This document shows, piece after piece, positions 62,962-64,000 of a stretch of 64,000 bases of DNA. The stretch lies in contig CM054167.1 in assembly GCA_028751875.1 (NCBI GenBank), positions 20,979,123 through 21,043,122 of the forward strand. The letters are read 5' to 3'. Positions within the stretch are counted from its first letter, which is position 1; each line of letters starts with the position of its first letter. Position numbers and translations under genes: made by a program. The DNA is from Rapana venosa (Eukaryota > Mollusca > Gastropoda > Neogastropoda > Muricidae). Below the pieces are notes generated by a model. That model was not told the DNA's origin. It was given only the letters and a program-made list of their open reading frames with translations, and ran no database searches.

Positions 62962-64000
62962 TAATCCCCCGTGGGTCTCCCGGGGTATGCTTGCAAAGCG
63001 AGCATTGCAAGAATAGGAACCCTGCCCGCCATCCAGGCATGTCGTAAAAGGCGACTAAGGAGGCACCTTTCCCCCTAGGTAAAGGGGGTTGGACACAGGG
63101 CTAACAACCCTGCTCCGTAAAACAACTCCTGTTACGGAAACCTTAAACAGAAAAACTCTTGCCAACTCAGTCTTTGGGAGATCTGGGGATCCTTCAAGGA
63201 AACCTATGACGCGCTGCAGCCAAACCCGTCAGGAAGCTGCAGGGCTGACGAGCCCTCTCATCAACCGGAGACGCCCCTGATGAAGTCCCCGAGGTTGTTG
63301 TCACGTCGGCCGGTCCTATTTGGAACATGGAACGTGAGGACCCTCTGGGAAAACCGGACGGTGTGCGCAGGCAGTGAGGAGATGAACAGATATCGCCTCA
63401 CACTCCTGGGCATGTCTGAAGTCCGGTGGAATGGTCACGGAGTGACAAGATTACAATCAGGAGAAACTTTGCTCTACTCCGGTAAAAGTGAAGAAGACCG
63501 TCACGAAGCTGGAGTAGGTCTCCTGCTGTCCAAGCATGCAGCCAAGAGCCTGCTGGAATGGGAGCCTGTTTAGGACCGCATCATCACCGCTCGGTTTGAG
63601 TCGCGCTTCCAGAAGGTGTCCCTTGTCATGTGCTATTCCCCTACCAACACCGCGGAGGAGGAAGACAAGGACAACTTCTACACCCAGCTCCAGTCGGTGG
63701 TAGACAAGATTCCGAGACGGGACATGCTCATCCTCATGGGGGACATGAACGCCAAGGTCGGGACTGACAACACTGATAGAGAGCGGGAAATGGGACGACA
63801 TGGGCTTGGAAACATAAACGAAAATGGAGAAATGCTTGCTGATTTTTGTGCTGCCAACAGCCTTGTGATTGGAGGCACGCTTTTTCCACACCAGCGTTGC
63901 CACAAAGCCACCTGGGTCTCCCCCGACCACCAGACGAGAACCAGATAGACCACGTCATGGTGAGACAACGCTACCGGAGCTCCCTACAAGATGTGAGAGT
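62962..64000 (+). mobile_element. LINE E: 5' end of a CFDP2-type LINE, runs off the window
   Basis: The 5' UTR starts near CCCCGTGGGTCTCCCGGGG and contains GCTTGCAAAGCGAGCATTGC, CATGTCGTAAAAGGCGACTA and CTGTTACGGAAACC, the same ordered blocks as LINE B's 5' UTR. The endonuclease ORF follows. The RT would lie beyond the window. The copy is much better preserved than LINE B, with only two lesions in about 700 coding bases, so it is younger or in better-quality sequence. Confidence 0.9.
63280..64000 (+). pseudogene. LINE E endonuclease domain, one stop and one frameshift
   Basis: The frame from the ATG at 63280 gives an APE-type LINE endonuclease: LFGTWNVRTL (metal-binding Asn), GMSEVRW (Glu), LLYSGKSEEDRHEAGVGLLL, then a TAG at 63571-63573 inside WEPV-x-DRIITARF. 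The same frame continues with SLVMCYSPTN, LILMGDMNAKVG (the Asp/Asn pair) and TWVSPDHQT. A one-base shift near 63.935 kb then moves the NQIDHVMV end to another frame. Such products are often named craniofacial-development-protein-2-like. The nicking endonuclease would have started target-primed reverse transcription. This copy cannot make it in full. Confidence 0.92.

Overview
This window is eukaryotic, intron-rich and dominated by repeats. It is most likely from a mollusc, and probably a gastropod. I infer this from several tRNA-headed SINE families that I remember as common in caenogastropods, the mix of non-LTR retrotransposons, and a metazoan multi-exon gene; no rRNA or mitochondrial marker confirms it. 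There are no operons, bacterial genes, CRISPR arrays or prophages. Most long open frames here are translations of simple repeats, not genes.

The one cellular gene I recognise lies on the minus strand, from about 59.6 kb (5') to 16.3 kb (3'). Nine exons match protein-glucosylgalactosylhydroxylysine glucosidase (PGGHG, formerly ATHL1), a GH65-type enzyme that removes glucose from the disaccharide on collagen hydroxylysine. The exons carrying the family's three conserved acidic motifs are present: WDQD (48.8 kb), GPDEYH (27.1 kb) and VWSE (16.6 kb). An N-terminal exon at 59.3-59.6 kb encodes a short basic leader and a hydrophobic segment that looks like a type II signal anchor; it splices in phase to the next exon. 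Three family segments are missing: about 100 residues before the 51.7 kb exon, about 70 between 48.7 and 27.1 kb, and about 30 between 26.9 and 17.6 kb. A possible promoter with a CCAAT box lies at 61.2-61.45 kb.

Layout. 0-5.2 kb: a 14-bp minisatellite, its inverted counterpart, and A/T and C tracts. 5.3-7.8 kb: decayed LINE (A). 8.8-13.2 kb: SINEs and GT/CAGA microsatellites. 13.66-14.16 kb: a 500-N gap. 14.2-15.5 kb: a LINE 3' tail and minisatellites. 16.3-17.6 kb: last two gene exons. 18.1-26.3 kb: a LINE fragment, then two large satellites, one A/C-rich and one G/T-rich, with a corrupted patch at 24.1-25.4 kb. 26.9-29.3 kb: one exon, then a 46-bp minisatellite split by a LINE insertion. 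31.2-34.6 kb: a decayed craniofacial-development-protein-2-like LINE (B). 39-40.3 kb: a minus-strand LINE reverse transcriptase (C). 42.8-45.7 kb: an 80-bp satellite, GA tracts and SINEs. 46.4-48.1 kb: a minus-strand LINE (D) with a YADD motif. 48.7-59.6 kb: the 5' half of the gene with SINEs in its introns. 61.5-62.9 kb: four copies of a SINE 3' tail. 63-64 kb: the 5' end of a LINE (E) sharing its 5' UTR with LINE B.

Sequence quality is uneven. At about 24.1-25.4, 29.9-44.6 and 49.8-57 kb the sequence is full of homopolymer runs, including poly-G of 20-70 bases, and conserved exons there carry small frame-breaking indels. Frame breaks in those regions should not be taken as biological without read support. 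I see no convincing new biological system. The observations most worth following are the membrane-anchor exon on the PGGHG-like gene, the opposed satellites, and the LINE inserted inside a minisatellite.
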